Source: Triglochin maritima | Taxonomy: Eukaryota > Streptophyta > Magnoliopsida > Alismatales > Juncaginaceae | Direction of reading: 5' to 3' | Length of the DNA: 64,000 nucleotides | Assembly: GCA_963682175.1 (NCBI GenBank) | Contig: OY821774.1 | Coordinates: 38,950,201 to 39,014,200 of the forward strand | Shown here: piece by piece, positions 10,646 to 21,050 of the stretch | Position numbering within the stretch: the stretch's first letter is position 1 | How the letters are laid out: each line of letters opens with the position of its first letter | Notes under the pieces: model-generated | What the model saw: the letters and a program-made list of their open reading frames with translations, nothing else | Databases searched by the model: none | What the model was told of the DNA's origin: nothing | Translations under genes and position numbers: made by a program

Positions 10646-10922
10646 TTAATTGATTAAGATTAGTTTGATTGATCATCAAAATCAATAGATTAAGGATTAA
10701 AAGCCAACAATCTCCATTTTTTAAGATGACAAATCTTTATCATTGATCCCCCTTCATATATGTAAAATATGCAAGTATAAGATACTCCCCCTAACAATAT
10801 GCATAGTATGAGTAAATTGAAGCTCAATCGTTACCCCTTTGACATCAAATGGAAATATTAAAAGCATATGATGTAAATGTTAGGATTACATAATTTCTAC
10901 CCCTTAAATAAGTGACAAACAT
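10646..10922. other. Spacer between the CACTA element and gypsy element A
   Basis: AT-rich DNA (TCTCCATTTTTTAAGATGAC, CTCCCCCTAACAATATGC) with no recognised gene. It is probably remnant host or older transposon DNA; the bases before the A LTR are AACAT. It is repeated at 29473-29749 and 48300-48576. Confidence 0.5.
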
Positions 10923-12322
10923 TGATTGACATCATTTCATGCATTCATTTATGTCTCATATCCATTATCTTGAACCTAAACAATGATACGTAACGACTTT
11001 TATGTTTGAGTTTCAGGAATAAACATGTTTGAGGAGAAGAAGCATAAAAGGACCTAAAAGCAGGAAAAAAGACTGAGTTGTAAGACTTAGGGACTTAGAT
11101 GCAAGGGAGAAGGACCTGAATGTAAGCCCAAAGGACCAATGAGCAAATGAAGAAACTCCACACCATCATGAGGAGTATTTTGGCAATTCGATTCGGGCCT
11201 AAACTACAATAACCTACTTGGGTGCATCTTACATAAAGACAACAATCCAGGAAAGCCCACACAAAATCCAGACCGGATCCAGACTCTGTAGACCGCCAAT
11301 TGGCGATCTGGGACCGGTGATTGGCGGTCGAGTTGGCTCTGGATCCGACACGCTTCGGGCAGATCATGTATTAGGGAGGTTTATATCTATTTCTGGTGTT
11401 GTATTAGTCCCACATCGGGGGATTGTCCCTTAATACCTTTTTCAATGACTATAAATAGAACTCCTCACCTTTCCTTGTAATCTACTACATACTTGGTAGC
11501 TATTCTCTCTACTTGAAGTGGAGCCTTGGAGCAAATACTCAAGTGGGGAGATGCTACTTGTATTGTGAGTCTGAAATAAGTAAAAGTTTCTTTGTTATGT
11601 TTTTTTCTTTTATGTTGCTTGCATGCTTATTTTAATTTCATTTCACTAATCTTAGTATACTTAGTTAATATATTTTCCTTTCTTAGGATAATAATTACTT
11701 TAATGAATAGTGAGTAGTTTCATCCCCTTTAGGGGGTGGAGTTGATGTTTTCTACATGCAATAGAGAATGGAAATGAATGCTTTGTATGAAATGTGTTGA
11801 TAAACATGAATGTATACTTGCTTGTTTAGGATAGAACTTGTAACTTGATGGGTTTTTGTGATAACTCTTAGACATCTCCCATGCTTGTTTAGGTTCTTAA
11901 ATAACCAACTTGTGTATGTTAATGTTAGTCAACTAGGTTAGTAATGGGATTGATAGGTTTTGCCATAATCATTAGACACTTCCTATACATGAAAATACAA
12001 CCTACATTTGTGCTTAATGATTGCATTCTTCACCATCTTCTTGCATGTGTACACTCCACCCCTCAGGGGTCCCTCTTCCTGATTTGCACTTCCACTTTAG
12101 GCTCTTTTGATTTAGTTTCCATCGTTAGTTGTTGTTTTCCTTCATATTTCTCCTTACTAGTTTAGTGTAACTTAGATTAGCATATCCACAACTCTTCTTC
12201 CCTTTTTCGCTATCTGATTTTGGTCAAACCTGAGGCTGCTCACCTCCCTGCGGATGACCCGTACTTTCCCCGTCTTCATCGACGGTTGTGCACTTGCGGT
12301 CTAAATTTAAAACGATTAAACA
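10923..12322 (+). repeat. 5' LTR of gypsy element A (copy 1)
   Basis: The LTR runs from TGATTGACATC to GATTAAACA and is followed six bases later by the primer binding site. Its length of 1,400 bp is usual for Athila-like elements. It contains the GTCCCACATCG box and TATA box at 11407-11457, an imperfect GACCGCCAATTGGCG palindrome from 11291, and a long AT-rich U5. Further copies are at 29750-31149 and 48577-49976. Confidence 0.88.
11407..11457 (+). promoter_or_regulatory. LTR A core promoter: USE-like box plus TATA
   Basis: GTCCCACATCG (11407-11417) is separated by exactly 32 nt from TATAAATAG (from 11450). The box equals the plant snRNA upstream sequence element consensus RTCCCACATCG. Equivalents are 30234-30284 and 49061-49111. 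Confidence 0.7.
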
Positions 12323-12328
12323 AGTTTT

Positions 12329-12346
12329 TGGCACTGTTGCCGGGGA
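12329..12346 (+). other. Primer binding site of element A, tRNA-Asp type
   Basis: TGGCACTGTTGCCGGGGA differs at two bases from the TGGCGCCGTTGCCGGGGA complementary to the 3' end of tRNA-Asp, the usual primer of Athila-like elements. Equivalents are 31156-31173 and 49983-50000. Confidence 0.8.
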
Positions 12347-13398
12347 GGTGTCAGTCCAGACTCTGGTTTGGACGATTCAGGTGGATTTAATTTTTTTGTT
12401 GTAGTTTTCTTTGTTGTAGGAGACTCTGAAGCTCAAGGGAAGGCAACTGGTGAGGTTTTGAGGCAAACAGAGAGGTTTGGACCGCCAACTGGTGGTCTGG
12501 TAATCTCTGTTGCCCTTGTAATTTCTTTGGCTTATTGAAATATCTGAGATAGAAAGTTGGGGCTCAATTTTCCATGTTCTGACTTTTAGTTTGCTCCCAT
12601 ATTAATAATCAATCTCCCTTTAAGCAACTTGGACCCTAAAACCCAAAGCAAAAGATTAGGCATCTTTGCTTGTTTAGGTCATGCATCATGTACTTGGCTT
12701 AGGCACGTAGTTTGTCTTTTGTTTTAGCTTTTCTTTCAGTTGTTGAGCACTGGCGTGAGGTACGCATCTCCTAAACTCATTCATGAATTTGGTATGACTA
12801 TGCATTAGTTAGTAGGAATTGCATTGCAACAAGTGTAAGTTGAGCGTTTGTTTGGAGAGTTGATTGCTAGATTAGGACTCCAAAACGCTACTAAGAAGGG
12901 GTTGTCCCGTACAAGATAAGGTGGGGGATTTCATCACCCTTTCCTTCACCCCAAAAATGACACTAATCAAGAGCCTAATTTTAAAATCAAGTTGACATTG
13001 ACCCTAAAGATCTCGGGCGCATTAGGAGAGTGATGTGGTCGCGACCATCATGGCCTGATCGACGTCGCCCACTCTGTCGATAGTAGGAGAGACGAGACCT
13101 CAGGATCTTGACTTACTTGCTGGGTTTTGTGGTCCTCGCCATAGGGAGGTGAGGCGTGTTGAGGCCGTGTGACCTCGCAGTTAGGCGTCGTCTGGCTGTA
13201 AGAACCTATAGCAACCTTAGGATTGTTTGAGACTTGTTTGCTTGTGTGCTTCTACTGGTACGTACCCGCCATAGCATAAGGACTTCTTCCATTCTCTCCT
13301 AAGTCATTCTCTCTCTTCTGTGTCCTCTCATCTTCTCCTCTACGCACATTCTCCTTCTTTGTTAAAAATGTCTACTTTACTTTTCATCTGATTCGTGT
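12347..13398 (+). other. Long 5' leader of element A
   Basis: About 1 kb of untranslated leader. Blocks near 12780-12960 (around GATTGCTAGATTAGGA and CAAAACGCTACTAAG, then AAGATAAGGTG and GGGATTTCATCACCC) and 13010-13200 are clearly shared with the leader of element B at 17270-17670. A degenerate ACCGCCAACTGGTGGT palindrome lies near 12480. The conserved blocks may hold RNA packaging or dimerisation signals. Confidence 0.6.
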
Positions 13399-15215
13399 GT
13401 GTGTACACCTTTGTGCATGCTTGTGTGGGCACGAGACGAGAGTGATCATTTGACGAGGCGTGTCGTCAATCCTACCTCGGTAGTTGATTTCTCGACGCCT
13501 TCATCTTCTCGTGTCACACAAAGTCTGGGTTCCATGGCTGCTCAGTACCACGAGGAGGAGCAGTTGTTGGACCCACCTGTGCCACATGTTCCATTTGTTC
13601 TTCCTGTTCTTGCTCCCATACCTCTCCGTGATCGGTGCTACCCGAGCCATACTGCTCTACCCTCGTGCATTGTATTGCCAGAGGCGAATGGAAACCACTT
13701 TGAGCTTAAGCCTCAGTTTATATCCATGCTTCCTCACTTCACTGGGAAGGGTGACCCCTATATCTTTCTCAGGGAATTTGAGGAGGTCTATGTCATGTTC
13801 AAGATGCAACAACTTAGCACAGACTCCATCCATCTTAGGCTTGTTCCCTTTGCACCGAAGGATGATGCCAAGAAGGGGTTGTACAACAACCAGGTGAATG
13901 TCTTTAGGACTTGGGATGAGTTTCAATCTACATTTCTCAAGAAGTACTTTCCAAATCATGGGACTCAAAAATTGAGGAACGAAATCAATTCATTTTATTA
14001 GCATCAGACCGAATCATTCCATGCATACTTAGAGAGGTTCAAGGAGCTACTATCCTCATGCCCTCACCATGGCATCCAGTTGTGGTGCCTGTGTCAGATT
14101 GTTTACGAGGGTCTTCACAACCCGTCCCGAACGCTCCTTGAGTCCATGTGTCAAGGAGAGTTCTTAGAAAAGGATGAAAGGGAGGTATGGGCTTTCCTAG
14201 AAGACCTCGCTGAGAAAACCATGCAGTGGGAGAGTGTGAGGGACCACCAGCATCATCTAGCATAGGAGCGAGGATCGCAAACTCGACTAGATCGGGTGCC
14301 GCATTTGCTGTCGATACCACTACGGCCACCGAAGCGCGCATGACGGTCTTAATGCGCCATATGGATTCCAGCTCCAAAACCAGCACGATGTGGCACATGT
14401 GTCTTCATCTGGTTCATTTCCCTGTCATCTATGTGGTAGGGTAGGTGATATAGGAGGTGAGTGTGCATCCATTCCTCCTGAGATAGAACATGTCAATGTC
14501 ATCTATGATAGATCCAGGAATGACCCATATTCTTCATCATATAACCGGGGATGGAGGAACCACCCTAATTGTTGATGGAACCATAACAATACCCCAGGTG
14601 GTCCTTCAAACTTCTCTCAACCACCTAACCGACCACACCAACCTCCCATGCATTCATAGTCTCATCACCAACCCTAAGCTCAAAGCACCAACCCACAAGG
14701 TTTCCCAAATTCTAACAACTTGGAAACCCGGTTTAATTCACTTGAGAACTTAACTCGTGAACTTGAGAACACTGTAAAAAACTTTATGTCATCCACGAGT
14801 CAAGTCCTCACTTTGAACCACAGACCATCAAATCTCTCGAGCTTCAGATGAGCCAACTCGCTCAGTCTGTGCATGAGAGAGAGAGGGAGTCTGCTTAGCC
14901 AACCTGTGGCTAACCCCCGTGCTCAATATCACTCGAACGTGCAAAATGCAAGTTTAAGACCACAGGGGGGCAAGTGAACTACGTGGAAGAACATGTGGAC
15001 CATTTCAATGCCATTGTGACCCTGAGAAATGGGAAACAGGTCAACAACAACGTTTCCTTGCCACTAAATCCATCTGTGCAACCTCCTTTGTGGGAATGAT
15101 GGTGAGAAAGAGGTCGAAGGTGAGAGTAATAAACTAACGCCTCCTTCTCCGGTACTGTATAAAACCTACATGCCAAAGGCTCCTTATCCTAGTAGGTTGT
15201 CTAAGAAAAAGAGTG
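13399..15215 (+). pseudogene. Gag of element A with in-frame stops (copy 1)
   Basis: The first open stretch (13399-14001) holds a retrotransposon gag capsid domain: FELKPQFISMLPHFTGKGDP, LREFEEVY, FRTWDEFQSTFLKKYFPNHG. It continues in frame after a TAG at 13999 through FHAYLERFKELLSSCPHHG, GLHNPSRTLLESMCQGEF and AFLEDLAEKTMQWE to another stop at 14262. In another frame a zinc-knuckle remnant, CHLCGRVGDIGGEC (14423-14464), keeps the spacing but has Asp where His is expected. The tail near 14990 (VTLRNGKQVNN) matches the gag-protease linker of Athila elements. The start is uncertain: the first in-frame ATG is 13417 and another is 13534. Gag would form the virus-like particle. It is non-functional as it stands. 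Confidence 0.85.
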
Positions 15216-15220
15216 ACAGT

Positions 15221-16778
15221 TGATTGACATCATTTCATGCTCATATTTGTATCTTATATCCATTATCTTACACCTAAGCAATGCTACGTGACGAGTTTTA
15301 TGTTTAGTTTTCAGTAATAAAGAGGTTTGAAGAGAAGAGCCATGAAAGGACCCAAAAGCAGGAAAAAAGGACTTAATTGTGAGACCTGAGGACCAAGATG
15401 CAAGGGAGACGGACCTGAACGTAAGACAGAAGGACCTAAGAGCAAAAATAGGAAACTCCACACCTTCATGGGGAGTATTTTGTCAATTCGATTCGGGTCG
15501 GAGCTCCAACAAACCAAGTAGATGCATCCAAGACCAACAAATCCATCAAGCAAAGCCCAAAACCAAAAGAAACGCGATCTGAAGTTTATAGACCGCCAAT
15601 TGGCGGTCTTGGACCGCTAATTGGCGGTCCATGTGGCCCCAGATCCGCTAAGCTTTCTCCTGGACTTGTATTATCATGTGTTTAGGCTATTTTTGGTATT
15701 GGTTTAGTCCCACATCGGGGGATTGTCCCGGATTAGCTTTTTCCATGCTTATAAATAGAACTCTTCACCTTCCATTGTAATTACTCATTGCTTGGTGGCA
15801 TTCTCTCTACTAAGGAGTGAGCCTTGAAGCAAAAACTCAAGGTGGAGAAGAATGCTACCTTCAATGTGAGTCATTTGTTAATAAAATAATTCTTCTAGTT
15901 TCTTTTAATCTTGTCTTTTAATTTGTGCATGTTTGTTTAGTCCTTCCTTTCCTTTTATGCTTCTTTATTTCTTGCTTGATTAGTGTAGTTTTATTTCAGT
16001 AGAATGCTTCATTTTGTTAGAGTAGTTAGTTTAAATATGTGTGAGTAGTTCCATCCCTATTTGGGGGGTGGAGAAATATGTGATATAATAATGTAGCGTA
16101 TTAAGTGTGTGTTATCTTTATCCCTTGAGCTTTATATGATTTCCATAACCATCTAATGGGTTTTTACTCTTATCTTTGATATGCTAATGCTCTTGAATGA
16201 AGCTTAGCTTATTCTTTGATTAGTGGACCTATTTTATGGGGAATGATAAGGTTAGGATATGGATGAAGTTAATATTGGAAACACAATTTGTAGTGTATGT
16301 GCTCTTGTTGCCTTTACCTTAGCTAATGTCTTGTATGTTTTAATGATGTAGTCTTATCTTAATTCATGTGGACGCATAGTAGGGTCTAGTCTTTATACTT
16401 TAGTTCATGTAGCTTCATTCCAATTATTGTCTTGTATGTTTTAATGATGTAGTCTTATCTTAATTCATGTGGAGGCAAAGTTGGATGTAGTTTTATGATT
16501 TTATGCACTACATGTTGTGAGGAGCTTAATGAACACACACACACACACACACTTCTTTATGTTACATTATTTCTCTACCCCCTATGGGGCTTAGTTTTAT
16601 TGCTTATCTTCATTTCCTTTTTGCACCTTAGTATAGTTTAGTGTAACCAACCTTTCTCTCCTTTTTACCTCTCTCCTTCGAACAAACCAAGCGTCGACAC
16701 ACCTCCCAGTGGACGACCCGTATTTGCCACCGCTTCAACGCGGCCGTGCACTTGCGGTTAATATAAAACGATCAATCA
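15221..16778 (+). repeat. 5' LTR of element B (copy 1)
   Basis: The 1,558-bp LTR has perfect TGATTGA...TCAATCA ends. U3 contains the perfect palindrome GACCGCCAATTGGCGGTC (15591-15608) and a second imperfect copy (15611-15630). The promoter is at 15707-15757 and an AATAAA signal at 15880-15885, so R is roughly 15780-15905. U5 has an internal repeat of CTTGTATGTTTTAATGATG about 100 bp apart and an (AC)n tract near 16532. It differs from the 3' LTR at about twenty bases plus a few indels. Confidence 0.92.
15707..15757 (+). promoter_or_regulatory. LTR B core promoter: USE-like box plus TATA
   Basis: GTCCCACATCG (15707-15717), 32 nt, then TATAAATAG (from 15750). The 3' LTR repeats it at 21536-21586. 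Copy 2 has it at 34534-34584 and copy 3 at 53360-53410. The GGGGATTGTCCC just after the box is itself nearly palindromic and conserved in all LTR types here. Confidence 0.72.
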
Positions 16779-16784
16779 AGTTTT

Positions 16785-16802
16785 TGGCGCCGTTGTCGGG
16801 GA
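16785..16802 (+). other. Primer binding site of element B, tRNA-Asp type
   Basis: TGGCGCCGTTGTCGGGGA is one base different from the complement of the tRNA-Asp 3' end and lies six bases after the LTR. Equivalents are 35612-35629 and 54436-54453. Confidence 0.85.
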
Positions 16803-17912
16803 GGTGCTCTGTCCAGACGTTGGTTTGGACGATTCGAGGGGTTTTTAATTTTTTGTTTTTAGTTTTTGCATGTTTCAGGTAACCTAAGCATCCACGGGAA
16901 GCGACTGGAGGAGTTGGAGAGCCAAAGAAGCAAAACTGACCGCCAATCAGCGGTCTGGGACCGCCAATTGGCGGCCTGGTGAGCCTCAATTGTTCTCAAA
17001 TTTGTTCCAGTTGTTATATTGTTCATTTTAGTTATCTGGGAGCACAATTTTGCATGCTGTGACTTCTAATTTGCTCCCAGATTTAATTTCAATCCCCTTT
17101 AATCAACTTGGACCATAAAACTCAAAGCAAAAGATTAGACTTCTTGCCATCTAAGTCATGCATCATTTGTAGACCTTGCATGCATTTGTCTTTTCTTTTC
17201 TTTACATTTTGTTGTTGATTGCTAGAATGAGGTATGTGCACCCCAATCTCTCATTCATGCATGTTTCGATCATGCATTAGTTAGTAAGGTGCATCGGGAC
17301 AAGAGTGAGTTGAGCGTTTTGATTGGAGCGATTGATTGCTAGATCTAGGATCAAAACGCTACTAAGGAGGGGCTGTCCCATAAAAGATAAGGTGAGGGAT
17401 TTCATCACCCTTTCCTTGGCCCCAAAAATCACTCTTAATAAAGCCTTAACTAAAAGCAAGTAGACATTGGCCCTAGGATTGCGGGCGCACTAGGAGAGTA
17501 ATCTAGTTGAGACCGTCATGACCTGATCGGTGTTGCCTACCTTGTCGATAGTAGGAGGTACTGGATCTCCGGATCTGGTATCACTTGCTGGGCATTGTGG
17601 TCCTCGTTGTAGGGAGGTGAGGCGTGTCGAGGCTAGTGACCTCGAAGTTAGGCGTCGTCTAGCCTAAGGACCCATTGCCTTACATTGTTTGAGCCTTGCT
17701 TGCTAGATTAGGCTTCTACCCTGATCCCTTCACCCACGCTAGCTTTAGGGATTCTTCCCTTCTCCTCTGAGTCATCTTCTTCTCACCTACTTCTACGTTT
17801 TAGTCTCCTCCCCTTTACACTCTTTGGTAGCGTTTTAGGGTCGAGTCGAGCACTTTTTGCGAGCTTAGTCTCATGGTGGTGAGAGTGGTCGACTCGAGAG
17901 TTGTTTGTTGAG
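16803..17912 (+). other. Leader of element B
   Basis: Untranslated leader. It contains two more palindrome copies, GACCGCCAATCAGCGGTC (16938-16955) and GACCGCCAATTGGCGGCC (16959-16976), then blocks shared with the leader of A from about 17270 to 17670. No protein domain is seen. Confidence 0.6.
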
Positions 17913-19141
17913 ATGGATGGTTACATGGGCGACCATCCATATCATTGTTGGGACCAGGACAATTCTTCCTGGTATTCCGGACCCATGCAACTGGGGGTGG
18001 CTCAGACGAACACCCCGTATGGTTGGGATAATCTTCATTGTGTGACTGAGCAATCTTCATATAGGGGTAACATGAGAGAGGCACCGACTGCTAGACCACA
18101 ATCTAGTTATGTCGGATCATATGCTGGTCAACAAACTGAGACATTACAACAAACTTTGGCCTCTTTCATGCGTATGGCAGACGACATGAGTGCACCGGTG
18201 GCTCTAGTAGCCGTACTGTGCGACTGTTGTGGGTTGAGTGGTCATGTTATCGGGGAATGTCCTTATGTTCCCCCTGAGCCTGAGTATGAGCATACTTTTT
18301 TCCCAAAATGCTCAATATGACTATTACGCATCCGCGTACAACCCGAGAGGGATGGATTCATGGGGAGACAATTCGTATTCAAATTCTGATACATCATTTC
18401 TACCCCAGTATCCTCCCCCCGAATACCCAGAATTCTACCAACACCCCACTTCAAATCATTTGACTCATTCTCAGCCCATCAACACCCAACCCCAAAATTT
18501 CCCAAGCTCTGACTTGGACCTCATAGTTGACCGCATACCTGATTCCTTGAAACAAACTCTCCAAACGTTCATGGAAGCCACTCAAAATTTATTGAAGTCC
18601 AACTTGAATTCCTTGCAAAATATGGAAATGCAAGTGAGTCAAATGACAACAATTCCATGAACGTGAGGAGGGTAACCTTTCTTGTCAACATGAGGATTTA
18701 TCTTCTGAAATCGAACCACCACCACATCCACAAATTCAAGGCACAATCTTTCAAAGTCAAACTCCTAGTCAGTCTGAGGGACTTGGTGTTTCAATTCACG
18801 ATCACTTGGTGGAGGATTCGATTCCAATTGAGAATACTATGGACCAGCTTCTTTATGAGTCAGCACAGGATTGTGCCTTATCTTCTTGTCCCGTGGCCCT
18901 TGAGCCACATGATCTTATTGTTGTACCTCCTAAGTACTCGCCTCTGGTGGCTCAAGAGCTCCCTAGTCCCCTCAATTTCAAACAACCTGATGAGAGTTTG
19001 CCTCTCACTTTTGTTCTGATCATCTTGGAAATGATGGAACATCAAACAACTACATTGCCCATGAGGGTATTAGGAGTTCCATGGAGGATACTTGGGTATG
19101 AGACCCACATTTTGTTCTCCTGGTGTGTCGGACATGCCTAA
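17913..19141 (+). pseudogene. Partial gag (nucleocapsid part) of element B, frameshifted (copy 1)
   Basis: The ATG at 17913 (MDGYMGDHPYHCW) opens a frame that includes a perfect CCHC zinc knuckle, CDCCGLSGHVIGEC (18219-18260), which in gag proteins binds genomic RNA. The frame stops at 18318 after a T6 run near 18296. Downstream, the +1 frame carries YDYYASAYNPRGMDSWGDN and a Gln/Asn-rich coiled stretch (SLKQTLQTFMEATQNLL), then a further frame change near 18657 leads into a segment with PIENTMDQLLYESAQDC ending at 19141. The capsid domain found in gag A is absent, so this is only the C-terminal part of a gag. The same lesions are in all three copies. Confidence 0.75.
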
Positions 19142-19421
19142 CGAGGTTCTTGACCTCGTTCTGACGCACCAGCCTGTTGGTTGGAGAGTTTGGATTGACG
19201 ATCATAACTTCAGCAACGCAACGGGAGAAACTCTTCCTCCGTTGCCCCTCATTTCTCAAACTCTTGAGAGGTTCAAGCTCTTTCAGTTTGATCCTTTGAA
19301 TGAGACGCCTTTGCGTCCAATTCATGAACCTCTCATTTCATCTGGTGCTCTTTGTGAAGGGGGCCCATGCATGCGTATTCTGGCCCCGCGTGGTGTTATG
19401 TTCCCTTTCCAAGTGCATTGA
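19098..19421 (+). CDS. Small open frame of element B, unknown function (copy 1)
   Basis: This ATG-initiated frame of about 107 residues (MRPTFCSPGVSDMPNEVLDL..., with HQPVGWRVWIDDHNF in the middle) is not recognised. It lies in the position where Athila-like elements may have sequence between gag-pol and the 3' untranslated region. It is identical in predicted protein in the three copies, but the copies are too recent for that to mean selection. It could be a decayed remnant rather than a gene. Confidence 0.35.
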   Translation: MRPTFCSPGVSDMPNEVLDLVLTHQPVGWRVWIDDHNFSNATGETLPPLPLISQTLERFKLFQFDPLNETPLRPIHEPLISSGALCEGGPCMRILAPRGVMFPFQVH

Positions 19422-21050
19422 CCCACTTTTTTGGTTCCCATTTTCTGTCTTTTGACAAATGAAGATGGGAACTTCTGTTTGTACATAGTTATTTTCAAAA
19501 AAAAGAAAAAGAAAAAAAGAAACAAAAAGTACAATAAAAGACTCCTTCAGTGAGCATCGATTGTTGTGGGCTCCAACCTTTGTGTATTTGGGCCCCAATT
19601 CTTTCACGTATTTGTCTCCCTTCTTTAGCATCTCACAGGTTTTGAGGGAATTCGGGTTTGTGTCCATCAACATGACCTTGCACTTCCCTTTCTACTTCAC
19701 GTTGGTGAGATCTCTTCTGTTTCATTGCATAATTCCATGTAGTATCCTGCTCGCATTCATTGAGGACAATGCATGAAGTAGGTGTGGGGGGGTGTTTTAC
19801 GTGTGTACATATTCGAGTCTTTTCTTTTGATTTTGTTTTCTTTTGTTTGCATTGTTAGGGTCATGTTAGTGTGCTGCATTTAATATCGATATATCTGCTT
19901 GCCATGATCCTTGGGTGACTTGTCTTCTTTTGCTTGCCTAGTGCTTCAAAATTTTCACATTTCTTTCAAAATATTCATGTGTTTGCGAAAGAAAATGTTT
20001 TGTGGGTTTTGCGTGTGTTTAGCATGTGCAAAACCGTTGAGAGACAAAGTAAAAAGAAAGCTCCCAAAATTGTCTTGAACTTGATGCATTAGGATATCTA
20101 GTACTGTGGCTTTAGGATTTATCGAGTCGTTAGGATGCACCCCAGTTTTCCTTTGGGGGGAGTAATCATAGGGTTTCAGTGTTCAAACATTTAAAGAAGT
20201 CCACCCTGAACCTAGTGAGTCAATAATTCGTGTTCGTTAACTTAAGGAAGTTTGTTGTAGTCAAGGACCCTTTAAATCTTGTTGTGAGACATTAAGTGTA
20301 GGGGTTTTGGTTCATGTGTAGATAAGAAATAAGTGAGTAGATGTTCTCTCTTCTCGCACGGCTCCTATCACTCGGGAAAGTAGGTCTGAGGGGACTTTGT
20401 GCCTGGTGCTCTCGAGTCATCTGACTTGGGATGCGCCGACCGAACTCCCGTTACACGGGTGGTAGGGATTGCCCAATGTGGAGATTTGGGGAAAGGTGTA
20501 CGTGATAGTGTAAGTCCTCATGGGCAATGATGCACGAAACCTGACCCTGGGAGAATGAAGCTCCAACTAATAAAAAGAAAAGGAAAAAAAATTGATGAGA
20601 AAAGAAAGAAAAAGAAAAAAAAATGCGAATAAGAGCCTTAATGGACTTTACACATTATATCACTTGAGGATGTTGAGGTTGTCCACGTCTTTCACTTAAT
20701 TCCTTATTTAACTTGCACGAATGGTTTATTAGGCTAGGTGTGGACTGATTACCTATATAGAGTCGGCCCATAAGATTACCGCGTCCATTGATCGACAAAA
20801 ATTTGTCCAACGAGTCGAGGTCTAGACTGAATAATGCATCTTGTTCGGATTTTGTGGGTATATCCGCAGAAAACCCTCAGGAGACAACACTCCTCCTCCT
20901 TGGCAACAAGGAGGTTTAACGGCTTGTTGCACGTGCTAAGTGCAACCGTGATTCCTACGAAAGTGAGTTAGGATTTCTTGTTTTTCTCGTATGCTTTTTC
21001 TCTTTCTTTGTTTTGCTTGGGACTAGCAAAAACTTAGGTGTGGGGGTATT
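19422..21050 (+). other. 3' untranslated region of element B with two polypurine-like tracts
   Basis: A-rich stretches occur at 19497-19530 and 20570-20625. GAGGACAATGCATGAAGTAG followed by GTGTGGGGGGG (19761-19794) matches the conserved block found after the coding part of Athila/Tat elements. A second, similar tract, TTAGGTGTGGGGGTATT (about 21034-21050), directly abuts the 3' LTR and is the polypurine tract position for plus-strand priming. No gene is seen between them. Confidence 0.6.

Noticed and set aside
11407..11457. Bona fide snRNA gene driven by the USE and TATA boxes
   Set aside because: No U1-U6-like sequence follows; the boxes sit in LTR U3 and are followed by an AATAAA signal and the LTR R/U5. 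Only the promoter resemblance is kept.
12329..12346. tRNA gene
   Set aside because: Only the 18 bases complementary to a tRNA 3' end are present; this is a primer binding site.
13484..13897. 137-residue plus-strand frame overlapping gag A
   Set aside because: Alternative frame of the gag capsid domain; the other frame has the clear family motifs.
16532..16552. (AC)n tract as a functional feature
   Set aside because: Ordinary microsatellite in U5 that varies slightly in length among copies; useful as a marker but not otherwise notable.
18657..19019. 120-residue hydrophobic-looking frame in element B
   Set aside because: Shadow of the adjacent gag-derived frame (the one with PIENTMDQLL); its apparent membrane character comes from the shifted reading.
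19098..19421. Envelope-like gene of element B
   Set aside because: No signal peptide, transmembrane segment or recognised envelope motif; listed only as a small frame of unknown function.
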